From Ceratotherium simum simum (Eukaryota > Chordata > Mammalia > Perissodactyla > Rhinocerotidae): DNA of 64,000 nucleotides. Shown piece by piece: positions 1 to 12,654 of this stretch. The DNA is taken from NCBI RefSeq assembly GCF_000283155.1, contig NW_004454170.1, forward strand, positions 17,554,732 through 17,618,731. Direction: 5' to 3'. Both the position numbers and the translations under genes were made by a program. A model generated the notes under the pieces. The model did not search any database. It had not been told where the DNA came from and worked only from the letters and a program-made list of their open reading frames with translations. The stretch's first letter is position 1; every line of letters starts with the position of its first letter.

Positions 1-1630
1 CTGTCTCCCCTTTACATGTCTTAGAGAACTATGGACACAGGAAGCACTTAACAAGCACCTATTAGGCTAATGTACAGTGAGCCTTGTGGTTCTATGCTTG
101 GAAATAGTTCCATGCCTTTCTATGAACCCTAATGGCATTATTTTAACTCTCTCAACTCTTCTCCTGGCCTATGGCTTTCCTTCACTTTTCCACCACCAGT
201 CACCTCATAACCCAAGCCAGCCTGCACACCAATACCAAGCTATCTTTCTAGAATGCTATTTTTAAAACATTCAACCTTGTATCCAAAAGCTTCTAGTCAG
301 TTACTGACCGCCCATAGGGCAAAGTTCTAACTCCTTAGCTTGACATTCATGGCCTCACATAATGTAGCACCAACCATATATATTTGTCACTACTTTCCTA
401 CCTGGATCTTCCACCATGGTCAACGTGGCCTGCTCACTGATGCCAGACAACAAATATTGGCCGAATAAGTAGATGGATATTTGACCAGCATCAAACAAAT
501 GCCATTCCATGTCTAATTCTACCTCCTTGTTTTTGTCCATGGTCTTCTTCCCTCCTGGAGTGTTTCTCTGTCTTGGGGCCACTGATTATGCACACGATTC
601 GGATATACATGGTACTGTTTAGAGTTATGTATATAGTACCTGCACAACAACATTGGGGAGCCTTCCCCCTCTTTCTTTTACTTATTTAAGTCCATCCATC
701 CCTTAAAGGCCAGCTCAAGCCTTGTCTCTTGTAGGAATGAGACTTTTCTGACTCCATGGCACTCAGGAGTGTCTCTCTTTACTGCATTCCTCATGACACA
801 CATTGCCTGAGCCATGGCCTTGCCTTCCAGCACCCTCCATCTTGCATTATTATTTGAACTTCTATGTAAGTCCACCAGATAATAAGTCCCCTAAAGGAAC
901 TCTCCAAGTCTTCTCCCTCTTTGCACCCCTAGTACCCACCACATCGCTATGAATGTAGTGCAATCCACTTGGGACTCCTTGGAAGGGGACACCTTCTGAA
1001 AACAAGTTGGGAGCAGCTGTCTTCTCAGCTTCATGGGCAGTCAAGTGTTGACCAGCCTAAACGTGCTTTGATCTGTGTTATCTCTGGCCCATTTGTCAAC
1101 TCTACACCAAAGACTCACCTTGAGATGAATGAACCCTAAGAAAAACAAGAAATGAATTCAACTGCACATGTCAGCCTATGTCTCAACACGTGGATGAGGG
1201 GTGTCAGCATGGTGAAACGACATTACCCAGATGAACTGTATCTGCATATCTGTCACAGCCATCAGGATGTGCTCCCCTTCACAGCAAGAATGATGACATG
1301 GATGACTCACCATACGCTGCTTTCCCAGTAGTGAAGCTGGCTTTTGCTGATCCACCCCCTTCTCTCACCAGGCTCACCTGTAGAGTTAACACGTACTTGC
1401 ACTATACAGCTAGCTTGGGCTAGTGGTCCTGAAACTAATCAATGCCCACCCCCCCTAAATAGGAAAACCTATCTGGGCCACATACTAACGGAACTCATGA
1501 CATCAGCTTTGTTCTTACCTAATTTTCACAGCCATCTATATGCCATAATAATAATAATTACAAAATATATAAATAAAAACAAAATAACCAAAAAATAAAT
1601 AATAAATAAATCATTGATATGCTACAATAT
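1..1630. other. Intronic stretch, mostly unassigned
   Basis: No gene is visible. About 280-450 and 670-1040 have the pyrimidine-rich look of very old LINE (L2/CR1-like) 3' regions, but I cannot place them firmly. An A/T-rich low-complexity stretch (AAT/AAAT units) lies at 1546-1612, just before the L2 relic. Confidence 0.4.
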
Positions 1631-1639
1631 CCCAGAAAC

Positions 1640-2700
1640 ACATATGTTCACCACAAACCTGCTCTGAACTCCAGACTCATATGTCCAGCTGGCTATCCGA
1701 GATCCTCCGTGATTGTCCAATAGCTATCTCAAACTTAATAAGTCTAAAACTGAATTCCTGATAGTCCCCTCATAAGCCTATATCTCCCACAGTTTTCCCT
1801 ATTTTTGTTCATTACAATGCCATTCTACTAGTCTTTCAGGCCAAAAACCTTCAAATCCCCCTTGACTCTCTCTCTGTCTCTCATCTCCAACTTCTGGTGC
1901 ATCAATAAACTGATCAGCCTTTCCTTCAAAGCCTATCTAGAATTTTACTCCTTCTCGCCACCTATACTGCTGACACTCTGGTCCAAGCCACCATCATCTC
2001 TTACTTGGATTATTGCAATCGCCTCCTAACTGGTCTCCCTGCTTCCGCCTTTGGCCTCTTTCAGACTATTCTCAACACATCAGCCAGAGTGATCCTGTTA
2101 AAATGTAAGCTGAATCACGTCATTGCCTTCTTCAAAGCTCTCCAAAGGCTTTCTATCTCATCCCAAGTAAAAGTCAAAGCCTTATCACGACCTACAGGAC
2201 CCTACATGACCTTGCCCCCATATCAGACTTCATCTCCTACTATTGTCCTCTTGTTGATAAGCTCCCTCCGCACTGTCCTCTTGGCTCTTCCTCGACCTCT
2301 CTAGATCTACTCCTACCTCAGGGCTTCCGCACATGCTGTTCCCTCTCAGAATGCTTGTTCCCCCAGATACCCACGTGTCTCAATCCCCAGCATTCTTCAG
2401 GTCTTTATCCAAAAGTCAACTTCTCTTTGAGGCCTTTCCCAACTATCCTATATAAAATGACACCACGAGGCCCTCCTACCAAAACTGCCCAGGCCCCCCG
2501 GGATTGTATCCCCTTCTATCACACTATGTATATTACTTATTTATTTATTTAGCTTTTTACATTGTTTAGAATTTAAGTTCCATCAAGGCAGGGATTTAGA
2601 TTGTTTTGCTCCCTACCGTCTCCCCATTACCTAGACCAGTGCCTGGAACATAAGAGACGCTAAATAAAAATCTGTTAAATGAATGAACTCTAATTTAATA
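1640..2700 (+). repeat. L2 LINE relic, 3' half
   Basis: The stretch starts near CTCTGAACTCCAGACTCATA and continues through AACTGGTCTCCCTGCTTC, CAGCCAGAGTGATCCT and CATGACCTTGCCCC. It ends at 2640-2690 with CCTGGAACATAAGAGACGC, then TAAATAAA and TGAATGAA. These are L2 3' landmarks from memory of the consensus. Frameshifts and stops break any coding potential. The element is antisense to CACNA1E. Confidence 0.75.
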
Positions 2701-2854
2701 CACTGAAGCCTGCATATTTTACCTGTTACTACTGTGTATCTATGAATCAAAAAATTTGATAATCTTGAAGTAAGTAATTTAGGACCAGAATAAGATACTC
2801 TGAAAAATATCTTAAAGAGTAACCTTGAAGGGATTTTTACTAGCAGCAGCTATG

Positions 2855-2995
2855 TATTTGGTGTTCATTCAACAAACATTTATGGAGCACCTACCATGTG
2901 CTAGGTACTGAAATAAGTGCTGGGGATACAACAGTGATCAAGACAAATATAGTTTTTACCTTTGAAATCTGCAGTCTAGCAGAATAAGATTCTTC
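2855..2995 (-). repeat. L2 3' end fragment
   Basis: TTCAACAAACATTTATGGAGCACCTACC followed by GCTGGGGATACAACAGTGATC is the reverse complement of the L2 3' tail. Confidence 0.75.
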
Positions 2996-3960
2996 TTCGC
3001 CAAGTAATAAAACATCTCTGGATATCAATTGTGTTGTCTCTAAAATATGGATGAGGATACTCCAGCTACCCAAGGACAGAAGACTAACCAGATGATTTTT
3101 TGATATCACTTCTGCTACTCTGACTCTTATCTACCATGTGCACTGTCATCCTTTCTCTGGCACCTTCCTACTCTTCCCAGGAACGTTTCTCTCTGGTTCA
3201 TTTAGTCCCTCTGTCTCACATATCCACATAAATACAGACACACAGCCAGTTCATAGTTGGTTCATCTGTAACATTCAAAACACCACGGTAGGCAAATTAA
3301 ATGTCGCACAGGAACTCAGTGTCCGCAGCTTTGGGCCTCTGGAGTAAGGCAGGGGTGAAAAGCCATATCAAGTTTGGAGTCTTAAGAAAAAAGAAGCTGC
3401 CATGCAGATCCAAGAAGCTCTTCTTCCAACACTGAAAATAAACCCCCTCAGCTCTGGGGCTCGCCCAGCTAAATGTGGACAAAGCAGCAGTCACCCAGAT
3501 GACACGAAAAGCCCTAATGGCACTTCCTACGGAGTCATTTGTGCTAATACCACATCACTCTGTCACTGTCACAACGTTGTGCCCCTTAAAATACTCAGAG
3601 TCATTTGGGCTCTTTTGTAATGGAGAGAGGTGTGGGAGGCAATCTTTCCTTGGGAGAACACTGAAAAGGAGGGGCCGTCAGGAATGTTGGCAAAGGACAT
3701 GCTATATACTTCAGCCCGCAGCACCTCTCGCTGCTGTGATTGTGAGTGATGGGGGTGGGGGAGAAGGGAAGCAGAAGTCCTGATAGGGGGATTAGTATGA
3801 GACAGATAAGCATGAAAGCTGGCTAAATCACAGTCAGAGAGGCAACTAATCAGAGAACAAAGCCACCCAAGGGAGTTATACCAATCCACTTGTGGCTGGA
3901 CAAACTCAGATCCCTGCTGTCTCTGTCCCAATCTCCTGCTCTTGACAAAGACCTGGGTGC
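2996..3960. other. Unassigned intronic stretch
   Basis: No repeat family or gene was recognised. A guanine-rich patch (GGGGGTGGGGG then AAGGG) lies at about 3751-3767. Overlapping short open frames on both strands are composition effects. Confidence 0.4.
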
Positions 3961-4045
3961 CCATTCACTCATTTATTCAATATTTTCTGGCGGAACACTT
4001 AGGATGTGCTAGGTTCTATCCCAAGTACAACTCGCCACGATGAAC
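3960..4045 (-). repeat. L2 3' end fragment followed by an A-run
   Basis: CATTCACTCATTTATTCAATATT and AGGATGTGCTAGG are the reverse complement of the L2 tail. A run of about 18 A follows at 4047-4064. Confidence 0.6.
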
Positions 4046-4098
4046 AAAAAAAAAAAAAAAAAAACAGACACTGAAGACGTCAATTAAAAGGCAAAACT

Positions 4099-4343
4099 GG
4101 GCCAGCCCAGGGGCCTAGCGGTTAAGTACAGTAAGCTCCGCTTCAGCGGCCCAGGTTCAGTTCCTGGGCCTGGACATACACCACTCATCAGTGGCCATGC
4201 TGAGGCAGCGTCCCACATACAAAATAGAGGCAGACTGGCACAGATGTTAGCTCAGGGTGAATCGTCCTCAAGCAAAAAGAGGAAGATTGACAACAGACAT
4301 TAGCTCAGGGCAAATCTTCCTCAGCAAAAAAAAAAAAAAAAAA
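4099..4343 (+). repeat. ERE SINE (tRNA-derived)
   Basis: The element starts GGCCAGCCCAGGGGCC and has GCGGTTAAG, a degraded B box (GGTTCAGTTCCTGGG) and the body ACAGATGTTAGCTCAGGG, ending in an A-tail of about 20 bases. AAAAGGCAAAA before it (4086-4096) recurs after the tail (4344-4354), a target-site duplication. Several CpG sites of the young subfamily are lost, so it is an older copy. Confidence 0.92.
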
Positions 4344-4369
4344 AAAAGGCAAAATTGCTTATTAAAAAA

Positions 4370-5524
4370 ACACACCTTAGATATAAAGATGTACAGAAAG
4401 GTTAAAACAGAATAGCATATTAAACCCCTCAAAATTAGAAGGAAATAATAAAGAACAGAAATTAAAATAAAAATAAATTTACGATGCAGAAAAATCAACA
4501 AAACCAAGAATTGGTTCTTTGAGAAGATTAAGAAAATGGATAAACCTCTAGCAAGACTGACCAAAAAATAAACACAGCAGAAGAGAGAAAGCAGAGATTA
4601 CCAATATGACGAATGAAAAAAAGAGGACATCACTACGGTTCCTACGAACATCAAAGAAGATAATAAGGCATAATTAACAACTTTATACTACTAGATTTGA
4701 AAATAAAATGTAATAAATAAGTTATTTTAAAAGCACAACTTAAAATAACTGACACAAGAAGTAGGAAAGCTGAATAGTCTGATGTCTAGCAAAGAAATTA
4801 AATCTAATTTTTAAAAAAATCACAAAACTTTCTTAAATTCTTTTTCTATGTTAATCATGTTTGCATTGACCATGATTTTTCTCCTTCATTCTTTTAATAT
4901 AGTGAATTACATTGATTTATTTTCCACTGTTAAATAAGCAAACTTATAACTTGGATAAAGCCTAAATAAAACCTAAAAAAACAAGACAAAACAAAAAAAA
5001 AGCCCCACCAGGCATGGATGAATTCTAAGGAAAGAAATAACTTCAATCCTTCAACGTTACAAATTCTTCCAAAGAATAGAAAGGGAGAGTATCTTGTTTC
5101 ATGAGGGAAACCTAACCTTGTTGTCAAAAGCCGATAAGGACATTTCAAAAAAAGGAAAGTTACAGGCCAATCTCTATTATGAACATAGACAACGAAATTC
5201 TAAACTAGAATGTAACAAATCAAACCCAGTGATATAGAATAAACATAGCACAACAAACTTGGTGTTAGTCCAGGGTTGAAGTTTATTTAACACTGGAAAA
5301 TCAGTATAATTCACTATATTAAAAGGAAATAGGTGAAAAATAACATGATCAATGCAATAAATAGAGAAAAAGAATTTAAGTTCAACCTCTGTTCATGATG
5401 AAAAAAAAAATTTAAGAATAGAAGGAAACCCTCTTAGCCTGAAAAAGGGTATATATGAAAAACCTACAGTAAACATCACATTTAATGAAGAAATATTGAA
5501 AGCTTTTCCACTGAGAGTGTGAAT
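4370..5524 (+). repeat. Old L1 ORF2 remnant, first part
   Basis: The stretch is A-rich with L1 ORF2 signatures: AAAACCAAGAATTGGTTCTTTGAG, GATAAACCTCTAGCAAGACTGACC and CCTTGTTGTCAAAAGC. Many stops and indels break it. It resumes at 5840 after an insertion, which shows it is the older host element. Confidence 0.8.
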
Positions 5525-5540
5525 AAGAACATCCACTTTT

Positions 5541-5823
5541 CAATGATGTACACCTGAAATTTTTACAATGTTATAAACCAATGTTACTGCAATAAACAAA
5601 AAATTAAAAAAAAAAAGAGCATGTAAACAATCTTAATTTGAGATGTCTATGTGAGGATGGATTTTAATTACTTAATATTAAATTTTAAAACCCTCAAAAA
5701 AATAAAATAAAATAAAATAAATAATCTTTTCTAATTATAAAAGCAATACGTGTTCAGTGCAGAAAATCCTTTAAAAATACTGGAAAGCATAAAGAATAAA
5801 ATGAAAACCACTTTAAAAAAAAA
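5541..5823 (+). repeat. 5'-truncated L1 3' end with a 3'-transduced-looking segment
   Basis: This is a 283-bp insertion inside an older L1. It opens with a perissodactyl-type L1 3' end (GTACACCTGAAATTTTTACA and TTATAAACCAATGTTACTGC), reaches an A-run at 5606-5616, carries about 195 bp of other sequence, and ends in a second A-run at 5814-5823. The 16-bp duplication AAGAACATCCACTTTT flanks the whole unit at 5525-5540 and 5824-5839. Confidence 0.85.
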
Positions 5824-6835
5824 AAGAACATCCACTTTTACCACTTCTATTTAATTTGCACTAGAGGTCCTAGCCAGTGCAATAAGACAAGAGAAATAAA
5901 AGGTATAAGGATTAGAAAGGGAGAAATAAAACTATCATTTTCAAATGGCATGATTATGTATGTAGAAAATCCAAAAAGATCTTCAGATATCCTATTAAAA
6001 CAAATAAGTGAATTTAACAAGACAGCTGGATACAAGTTCAATATACAAAATTGATTTGTATGTTGATATAGTAGCAACAAAATATTAGGAAAAAAAAACT
6101 TTAAATACCAATTGCAAGAGCATCAAAAACCTTGCTTAATAAAAGATGCACCAGACTCCTACACAGAATATTATAAAACATTACTGAGAAAAACTAAAGT
6201 AGATATAATAAAAGAGGGGATGTACTGTGTCTGTGAATAGGATGGCTCAGTATTGTTATATGTCAATTCTCCCTAGTAATCTACATATTCAATGCAGTCC
6301 CAGTCTAAAACCCCAGCGGAAATTTTTTGGTGAAAATTGACAAGTTAATTCTAAAGTATATATATGGAATGCTAAAAGAAAAAAATAATGCCCAAGATAA
6401 ACCTGAAAAGGAAGCACAAATTTTGGAATTACATTGTTTTAGTTTCAAAAATCAACACTTAGAATTGCATTTCTGTATATCAAAATTTACTATAAAGCTA
6501 CAATTATTAAGAAACTGTGGTATTTGGTGCAAACAGAGACAAAGAGACACAATGGAACAGAATAGAGATTCCAGAAACAGACTCATACACATATGGTCAC
6601 TTAATTATGATAAAGATGACAGAGAGAGTAATAAAGAAAGGATAGTCTTTTCAACAATTAGTGCTAGGTCAATTGGATGCCCATATGGAAAAAAATGAAT
6701 GTTAACTCCCACTTACAACATTCATAAAAATCAATTCCAGATGGACTGTAAACCAAATGTGAAAATAAACCAATAAAACTTTTAGAAAATAAGACAGGAG
6801 AATATCTTCATGACCTTGAGGTGTGAAAAGTTACT
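5824..6835 (+). repeat. Old L1 ORF2 remnant, second part
   Basis: The host L1 resumes with ACCACTTCTATTTAATTTGC and GTCCTAGCCAGTGCAATAAG. It then shows the reverse-transcriptase-downstream region (GACAGCTGGATACAAG) and the later motif TGGAACAGAATAGAGA, all degraded. Short open frames here (for example 6327-6698) are L1 debris and not genes. Confidence 0.85.
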
Positions 6836-8290
6836 CAGTCCGTCTAACAGTTTTGTGTATACTCAAAAAGTGAATGCAGGGTATCTCACTTGGCATTGTA
6901 GAGTATAGTCTATGCAGGAAAGAGCAGTTATTAATGTGATCTCTCTGCAAGTCTACACTCCATGGGAGTGTCCCAACTGACTGCTACTAAAGATGGCCCA
7001 GAGAGCTGGATGGCATTGAACTGGAAAAGAGACAGTGCCAAGGGCTATTGCCAGGAGGTCACAGACTTCTAGGAGGCCCCCAGTGACACCCTTCCCTGTG
7101 TAAATTCCATACACTCCAGAGTCTGACCTTGAATACAGGTTGCTCACAAATTTGATTCATCAGCCCGAGAACTGATTTGTTTCTCAGGTCACACTCTCCA
7201 CGACCAAGCTTTCCAATGACAAATACAACCACGCAAGGACTAGGGCCTACATGTGCTCAGGTTAATCCATCACCCTCCCAAAGGCAAGCTATCTGTGTAG
7301 CCAATTTGTAACTGAAGTGTTTTTTAGAGCAAGGAGACTGAGTCACATGCTTGGAAAGGTCAGTGGCATTAGCTGCTCTCCTCCAGGAAAGTAGAAGCCC
7401 CAGGCAGACCTGAAAGTCCAGCCCTTGGGCAGAGCACCTTCTCCCCTACAGATGTTGGGATGGGTCCTACCTATGCTTTCCTCCTGGGCTCCTCTTTCCC
7501 TTGCTTCCACAGGTGGCCAGCACTCCTTCTGAGGGCCACATTTTGTATGTTAATCCCCTAACAGATCTGTGATTTGTCCTGGGAGAGACTCTGTGAGGTG
7601 ACTTGGCAATCTCTGCTCTTAGCTTTGTGCACTGACATTCAGAGGGAGATCTTATTTTTTGTCTTTTTAGAGGATACTTAATTTTGCCTCCTGTATGCAA
7701 CAAGGGAACCATTTGTCTACAGCTAAAATTTCACCAAAGGTGATTAGAAAGGGTTGCATACTAGTATGACTAGGTACGAGTGGTCCTCACTTAAGAATTG
7801 TGACATAAGCCAGCTTCCCAAAGAAAAATCTGCTAACCAGAGCCTTTCAATGTTGTGGCTTTTAACACACTAGAATAACTATGGCAGTCAACATGACCCC
7901 ACTGGTTCTTCCCAGCTGCCAATACAGGGATGGGGCCAGGGACTGAGGACCAATTTCTATGTGAGAAAGAACCCTGCCCCGACTGAATCTACAGATCATC
8001 AAGCGGGATATGCCTCTGGAGGTGGATCCAAGTCATGCTTGAACTCACCTCTGTGTACCTCAGGTTTATCTTATCCTTGAGGAAAGAAGGCAGTTGGCTG
8101 GCCTGACAGCCGAGGTGCACCTGCCCAGAACACCTCACCATCTGCCTGCTGAGGTCTCATGTTCTTTTGATAATTGACAAGGTCTTCCATTCTCTGATTA
8201 GAAGTGAATCCTTAGCATGAATTGTTTCCAAGAGAAAACACTGACTTAAAGTCAAGCAAAAGTGTAAGTAACTAAAGTGAGCACTTTTCC
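6836..8290. other. Unassigned intronic stretch
   Basis: About 1.45 kb of mixed-composition DNA with no recognised repeat, gene or RNA. No reading frame has the look of a coding exon. Confidence 0.4.
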
Positions 8291-8294
8291 TTAG

Positions 8295-8375
8295 AGCAGT
8301 ACCCAGAGTGGTGCCCGGTACATAGTGAGCATGCAATAAATATCAGTTGATGAAATGAATGAATTAATGAATGGA
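8295..8375 (+). repeat. L2 3' end fragment
   Basis: GCCCGGTACATAGTGAGCATGC, AATAAATATCAGTTGATGAA and a short TGAATGAAT run match the L2 tail. Confidence 0.7.
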
Positions 8376-8624
8376 GAAGACAATTTGACAGAGGAGGCAC
8401 TGAGAGACAAAAGTGTGTTGATGGTGGTGATGGAGGTGGCGATTTTTACAAAAGGTTTATATGGGAAAGGAAAGGACGGCTGGCAGCTATAAGACACACC
8501 TCACCATATTTTTCCAAGGTCTTTTCCAAGCATTCCAAGATGCTCATGATCATGGGGATGGATTAGCATGTGAATTATTCCCTGCAGGGACTACTATGCA
8601 GAAAGAGGCAGGTCCTTCATAACT

Positions 8625-8845
8625 GAGTAGAGGTTAAGAGCCATGGACTAAAAATCTTCAGACAGACCTGCTCACTGTGTGACCTTGGTGAGTTACTAAC
8701 TTCTCTAAATTTCAGTTCCCTCACCTACAAAATGGTAATGATGTTACATTGTAAAGTTGCTGTAAGAAGAGCTGGAAATAATGGATTTAAAGCCTCAGCA
8801 TAGTGCTTAGCCTATAGCAAAAGTTCAATGAAGAATAGCCATTTT
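8625..8845 (+). repeat. MIR SINE
   Basis: GTAGAGGTTAAGAGC, TGTGTGACCTTGG, CTCACCTACAAAATGG and the tail AGTGCTTAGCCTATAGC are MIR landmarks in order. Confidence 0.88.
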
Positions 8846-9814
8846 CCACTGTTTTTATTTACACCCCAGCAAAGCTGCCTGCTGCTGTGTATGAGGCTGA
8901 GCTGGCTATGAAAGGGCCTTATTGGAATGAGCCAGGTGCCCCATTGAGGCTGAGGAGCTCACCACAATGTGAACAGGGCTCTCTTGAGCCTCAGAATGCC
9001 AGTGTTGACAGAGCTACATGAGGAAGTATGTGTTTTTGCAAATAAGACTTGAGATGATCACGTTCACAAGGCCTGCTTTCAACTTTTTCAATGATTTAAG
9101 TATGAGAAACAAAATTTAGATCAGAACTTTTTGCTTTCTTGCAAGAAATGTTTAAAAATATTTGGCATGCCAGACTTCAAAACCAAAGGTACACATGCTG
9201 TACTCTGAGGCTGGCTGTCTTTTCTAGAACAGGCAAAGTAGAAAGTGCTGTAGAAAAAGATATGCTCTTGGATATCTCCCAACACTCCACATATTCAGTC
9301 TGTAGATCCCCCAATTAGCCAAGACACGTTCGGAGGTAGACTTCTTCTCAACCCTAAATGCTCAGGTTACTGGTCTATGATTTGGGATAGGGGTGAGAGG
9401 AAGGGCTGGAAAAATTATCCAATTGGTACTTATGTGCAGGGACTGTGAGAGGGCTGGCCTTCAGGAAGTCTGCCCAGGCCACAGACCCTCTATGTAGTAC
9501 AAGAGGCAAACAGCTTGCCCCCCTTCTCTTGTACAATGTGGAGAGCAAACCATTATGGCTTTTAGAGTAAGAGGGTCTGCTCCAGGTCAGGAAGAGGCTT
9601 TCTACACACCAGACTGATAGGGCTTTTCCCAGCCTTTCTTGACCGTCCATCTAACGAACACTTGTGTGGGCACCTCTGGGCCAGCTCCAAGCACACAGGA
9701 GGTGCATGGGGTAAGGGTGGAGATGTGCTCTGTCCTGGCAACTCTTCTCTAACTCCATCCAACCAGTTAGGAGTTCTTGCTAAGGAGCTACGTCCAGATG
9801 GAACAATCCCCGGA
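8846..9814. other. Unassigned intronic stretch
   Basis: About 1 kb without a recognised repeat, gene or regulatory signature. Confidence 0.4.
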
Positions 9815-10015
9815 CAATCCTGGTTCTGCCCACTTGAGTCTCCGCCTGCGCCACTTACCACCTGTGTGACCTTAGCCAAGCCACTCTCTCTCAGCCTCAG
9901 TTAACGAAGCTAATAGTTCTATCTCATAGAACTGTTGTGAGAATTAAATAAGATAATGCATAAAGAAGCTAAACAGTGCTTAATGACATAATGAAGAAGT
10001 GATTATTATGATTTG
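9815..10015 (+). repeat. MIR SINE
   Basis: CACCTGTGTGACCTTAGCC, CTCAGCCTCAGTT, CATAGAACTGTTGTGAG, AATTAAATAAGATAATGC and AGTGCTTAATGAC follow the MIR order. Confidence 0.85.
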
Positions 10016-10985
10016 CATTGGCTCCTTGGCAATTTTCTTACAACTTGCACGCAAGCACCCAGGCAGAGCCTGCACCAGCTCCCCACCCTGTCCCAGAGCT
10101 GCTCCCACCACACTGAATCTGGGGTGCCCTGTTTATGTGCCCACTCTGTTCTTCTCTTTCTCTTTCTTTTCTGCCACACTTGGGGCTATTATTCCTAACA
10201 CTTCCCCATCAAACCACGGGGTTAACTGTTTTCTGTTTAATATCCCCCCTCAAAATTCATCCTTTGCAAACATCTTGCTTCCATTTTCTCACCATTGACC
10301 CCCCCCCCCCAAAAAAAGAAACAAACAAACAAACAAAACACGAACATCTCTCAAATAAGAGGTTTTCAAGGAGGGAAGAGTAGAAGGGGGCAGAAAGCAA
10401 GCCAGCCCCACTGGCCCTCATCTCCCGGGGTTATGCTTTATTTTCTTGTTTGTCTTATTTCAGGTCTAAGCCCAGGGGGCACCTTCAACATTTCACTTTG
10501 TTTCCATGTAGCCCTGATTCACCTTTTGTGCTTGGCAGATGTTAAATAAGAATTGGCACTACAGTAAAGGATGGCACCAGATAGACGGGCAGGAGGTGGC
10601 CCTGCTGGGTAAAACATTCATTCAGGTGCTAAGGAAAAAGCCAGGGAAGAAAAATACTCTCTTTATTTCTTCTTCCCAAGCTTAAAAGCCTTTTCAGACC
10701 CTGGGGGCCACCTCTGGGTCTGTCTGTCTCCTGAGTCTACAGCTGTCTGCCTGGTCCAGGCTGCAGCAGAAGGGTTGAAACAGCCAGGAGACACCACTGC
10801 CCCAGCCTGGCAGGCTCAGAAGCCTCAGCCCATCATTCCTGAGTCTTACAGTAATAATGTGCAATCAGTAATCAGGTACTGAAGAGGCCTCCTGAAACAA
10901 GAAAGCAGGCAGCTGTACAGAGACGCCTCAAGGAAGAGAAGAGAAAAGTACTGGTCATGAAGACCCCTGGCTTGGGACAAGAATA
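10016..10985. other. Unassigned intronic stretch with a C/A low-complexity tract
   Basis: No gene or dispersed repeat was recognised. At 10299-10340 a run of 12 C is followed directly by 7 A and then AAAC units. It resembles an expanded SINE tail, but no SINE body is attached. Confidence 0.5.
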
Positions 10986-12100
10986 GAGGGAAGGGAGGTA
11001 AAGGGGTAAGCAAAGGGATCCCATCCAGAAATGCCAGGATTGGGGGCCTCTCTATGCCCCTGGGTCTCCTGTGCACATTCCCGGTGGCTGATAATCTCCA
11101 CATCCAAGTCTCATCCATTCGCAATGGGCCTCATGTTCATCCAGCACTTTCCATTCTCACTTGGCTGTCATTCAGTCCAGGACCCCTGTCCCCTCACATT
11201 AGACCCCATTCCAACAGCCTTCCAGTCACTGCTTGCCTCCCCTCAACCCACGTACCTCTGCATAAAACATTCCTCCAAACCCAGTTTCCATAATGGGTCT
11301 TCCCTGTTGTAACATTTTCTCTAACTTCCCTCATCAGCAGGATAAAACCCAATCTGCCAAGCCTGATGATCAACAGCCTTTGTGGTTTGGTCAACACTAC
11401 CTACTTCTTAAACCCTATTTCCCATTGATTTCAGCTGCTCCCTAAATATTTTCCAGCCTTTTTCCTTTTTCTCACACCACTATCCTCACCTGGACATCCT
11501 CACTGCTCCTTGCTCCTGTCTTCCCAAATTATACCCATCTGTGCTGGTTAATCTCTATTTGCTTGTCCCTCCTCCATCTATTCTCTGCCCTTCTCTGTGC
11601 CATGAGGGGCCAGCACCTTCAAACTGCATCACCTGGCTCCCTAGCCCTCTTGCTGCTCACAGGAGGCACCAGCAGCAGGAGAGAGATGGAGACATGTCTC
11701 TTCCAACTCCCTCCAGCGTCAGTACAGCAATTCAGGCAGGGCCAGGCCCCTCTGTGATCACAGTCTGGCACCCCTCTTCCCTGCTCCTAGCTCTCACTGG
11801 GCTCTGGTAACCCCATTTCCTCCCTTTCTCCTTGAGGCCCAGGAGTGGAAGTAGCGTCCCAATGTAGCTAGTCCCTGGGGTCTCAACATCGCTTGTTGGC
11901 CCTGTCCACATCTCTTAAATCCTCCCTTCATTAAATCCTCTTCAAAGCCCCAGCTGAAGGTGCCTTTTTTTTCCTGCCAGCATCCTACCTAAAACACCAC
12001 CTTTCCAGCCTCATTCCAAATCCCACCTCCTCCAGGAAACTTTCTTTTCCAGGCTAGTTAAGAGTGATTGCTCATCTCTCCTCGCTTCCCAACATCCTTA
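10986..12100 (+). repeat. Possible L2-like LINE relic
   Basis: This is a pyrimidine-rich stretch with phrases like TAAAACCCAATCTGCCAAGC, CCTGATGATCAACAGCC and CTCCTCCAGGAAACTTTC. These resemble L2 or related CR1-type 3' regions, but the match is weak. It could equally be unique DNA. Confidence 0.35.
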
Positions 12101-12114
12101 CTTAATTCCAACTC

Positions 12115-12310
12115 TCTTAGGGAGCTTTATGGTTTTCAAAGTATTTGACAGAAATGAGCTCATCTTTTCCTCACAACAACCCTGAAAGATAGACAAGGTA
12201 TTATTACCATTAATAATCTCATTCGCATTTTGCAGAGAGCTGAAGCTTCTAGATAATAAGAGCCATGGCCGAGAACACACAGCTGTTAGGTTGTCATACG
12301 CAGGCAGTTT
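12115..12310 (-). repeat. MIR SINE, reverse orientation
   Basis: The stretch TTTTCCTCACAACAACCCTGAAAG, then TTATTACCATT, then CACACAGCTGTTAGG is the reverse complement of MIR. Confidence 0.8.
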
Positions 12311-12654
12311 GGGCCACAGGACACACTGGGACCCCATGGACACAGGCCAGTGGGGAAAGGGAGGAAGATGCATCTGGCAAGAGAGGGGCTGAGAGGTATC
12401 TATGTAAATACAGGATCCAAGAAAATAAAACTCAGTGAATGTGTGACCACAAAAGTTTAAGACATGGTCCTCAAGAAACACAAACTCTATCTGGAAAAAA
12501 TGCATATGCACACAAGCTGATAATATAACACAAAACAGAACAGAGCCAGGTAGGAAGAGGCCTTTAGGCCCAGGTCTCTTTGTTACACCTTTCTGAACAT
12601 CCTGCCCTGCCCCACCCCGACTCTGCGCTTGAATCAAAGCCCCAGACACAGAGG

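Noticed and set aside
3751..3767. Second G-quadruplex candidate
   Set aside because: Only three close G-runs are present (5, 5 and 3), with the next run too far away, so it does not meet the usual four-run pattern.
6327..6698. 123-codon open frame on the plus strand
   Set aside because: It is a decayed L1 ORF2 segment (WCKQRQRDTMEQNRDS corresponds to the region before the C-terminal domain) with shifts on both sides.
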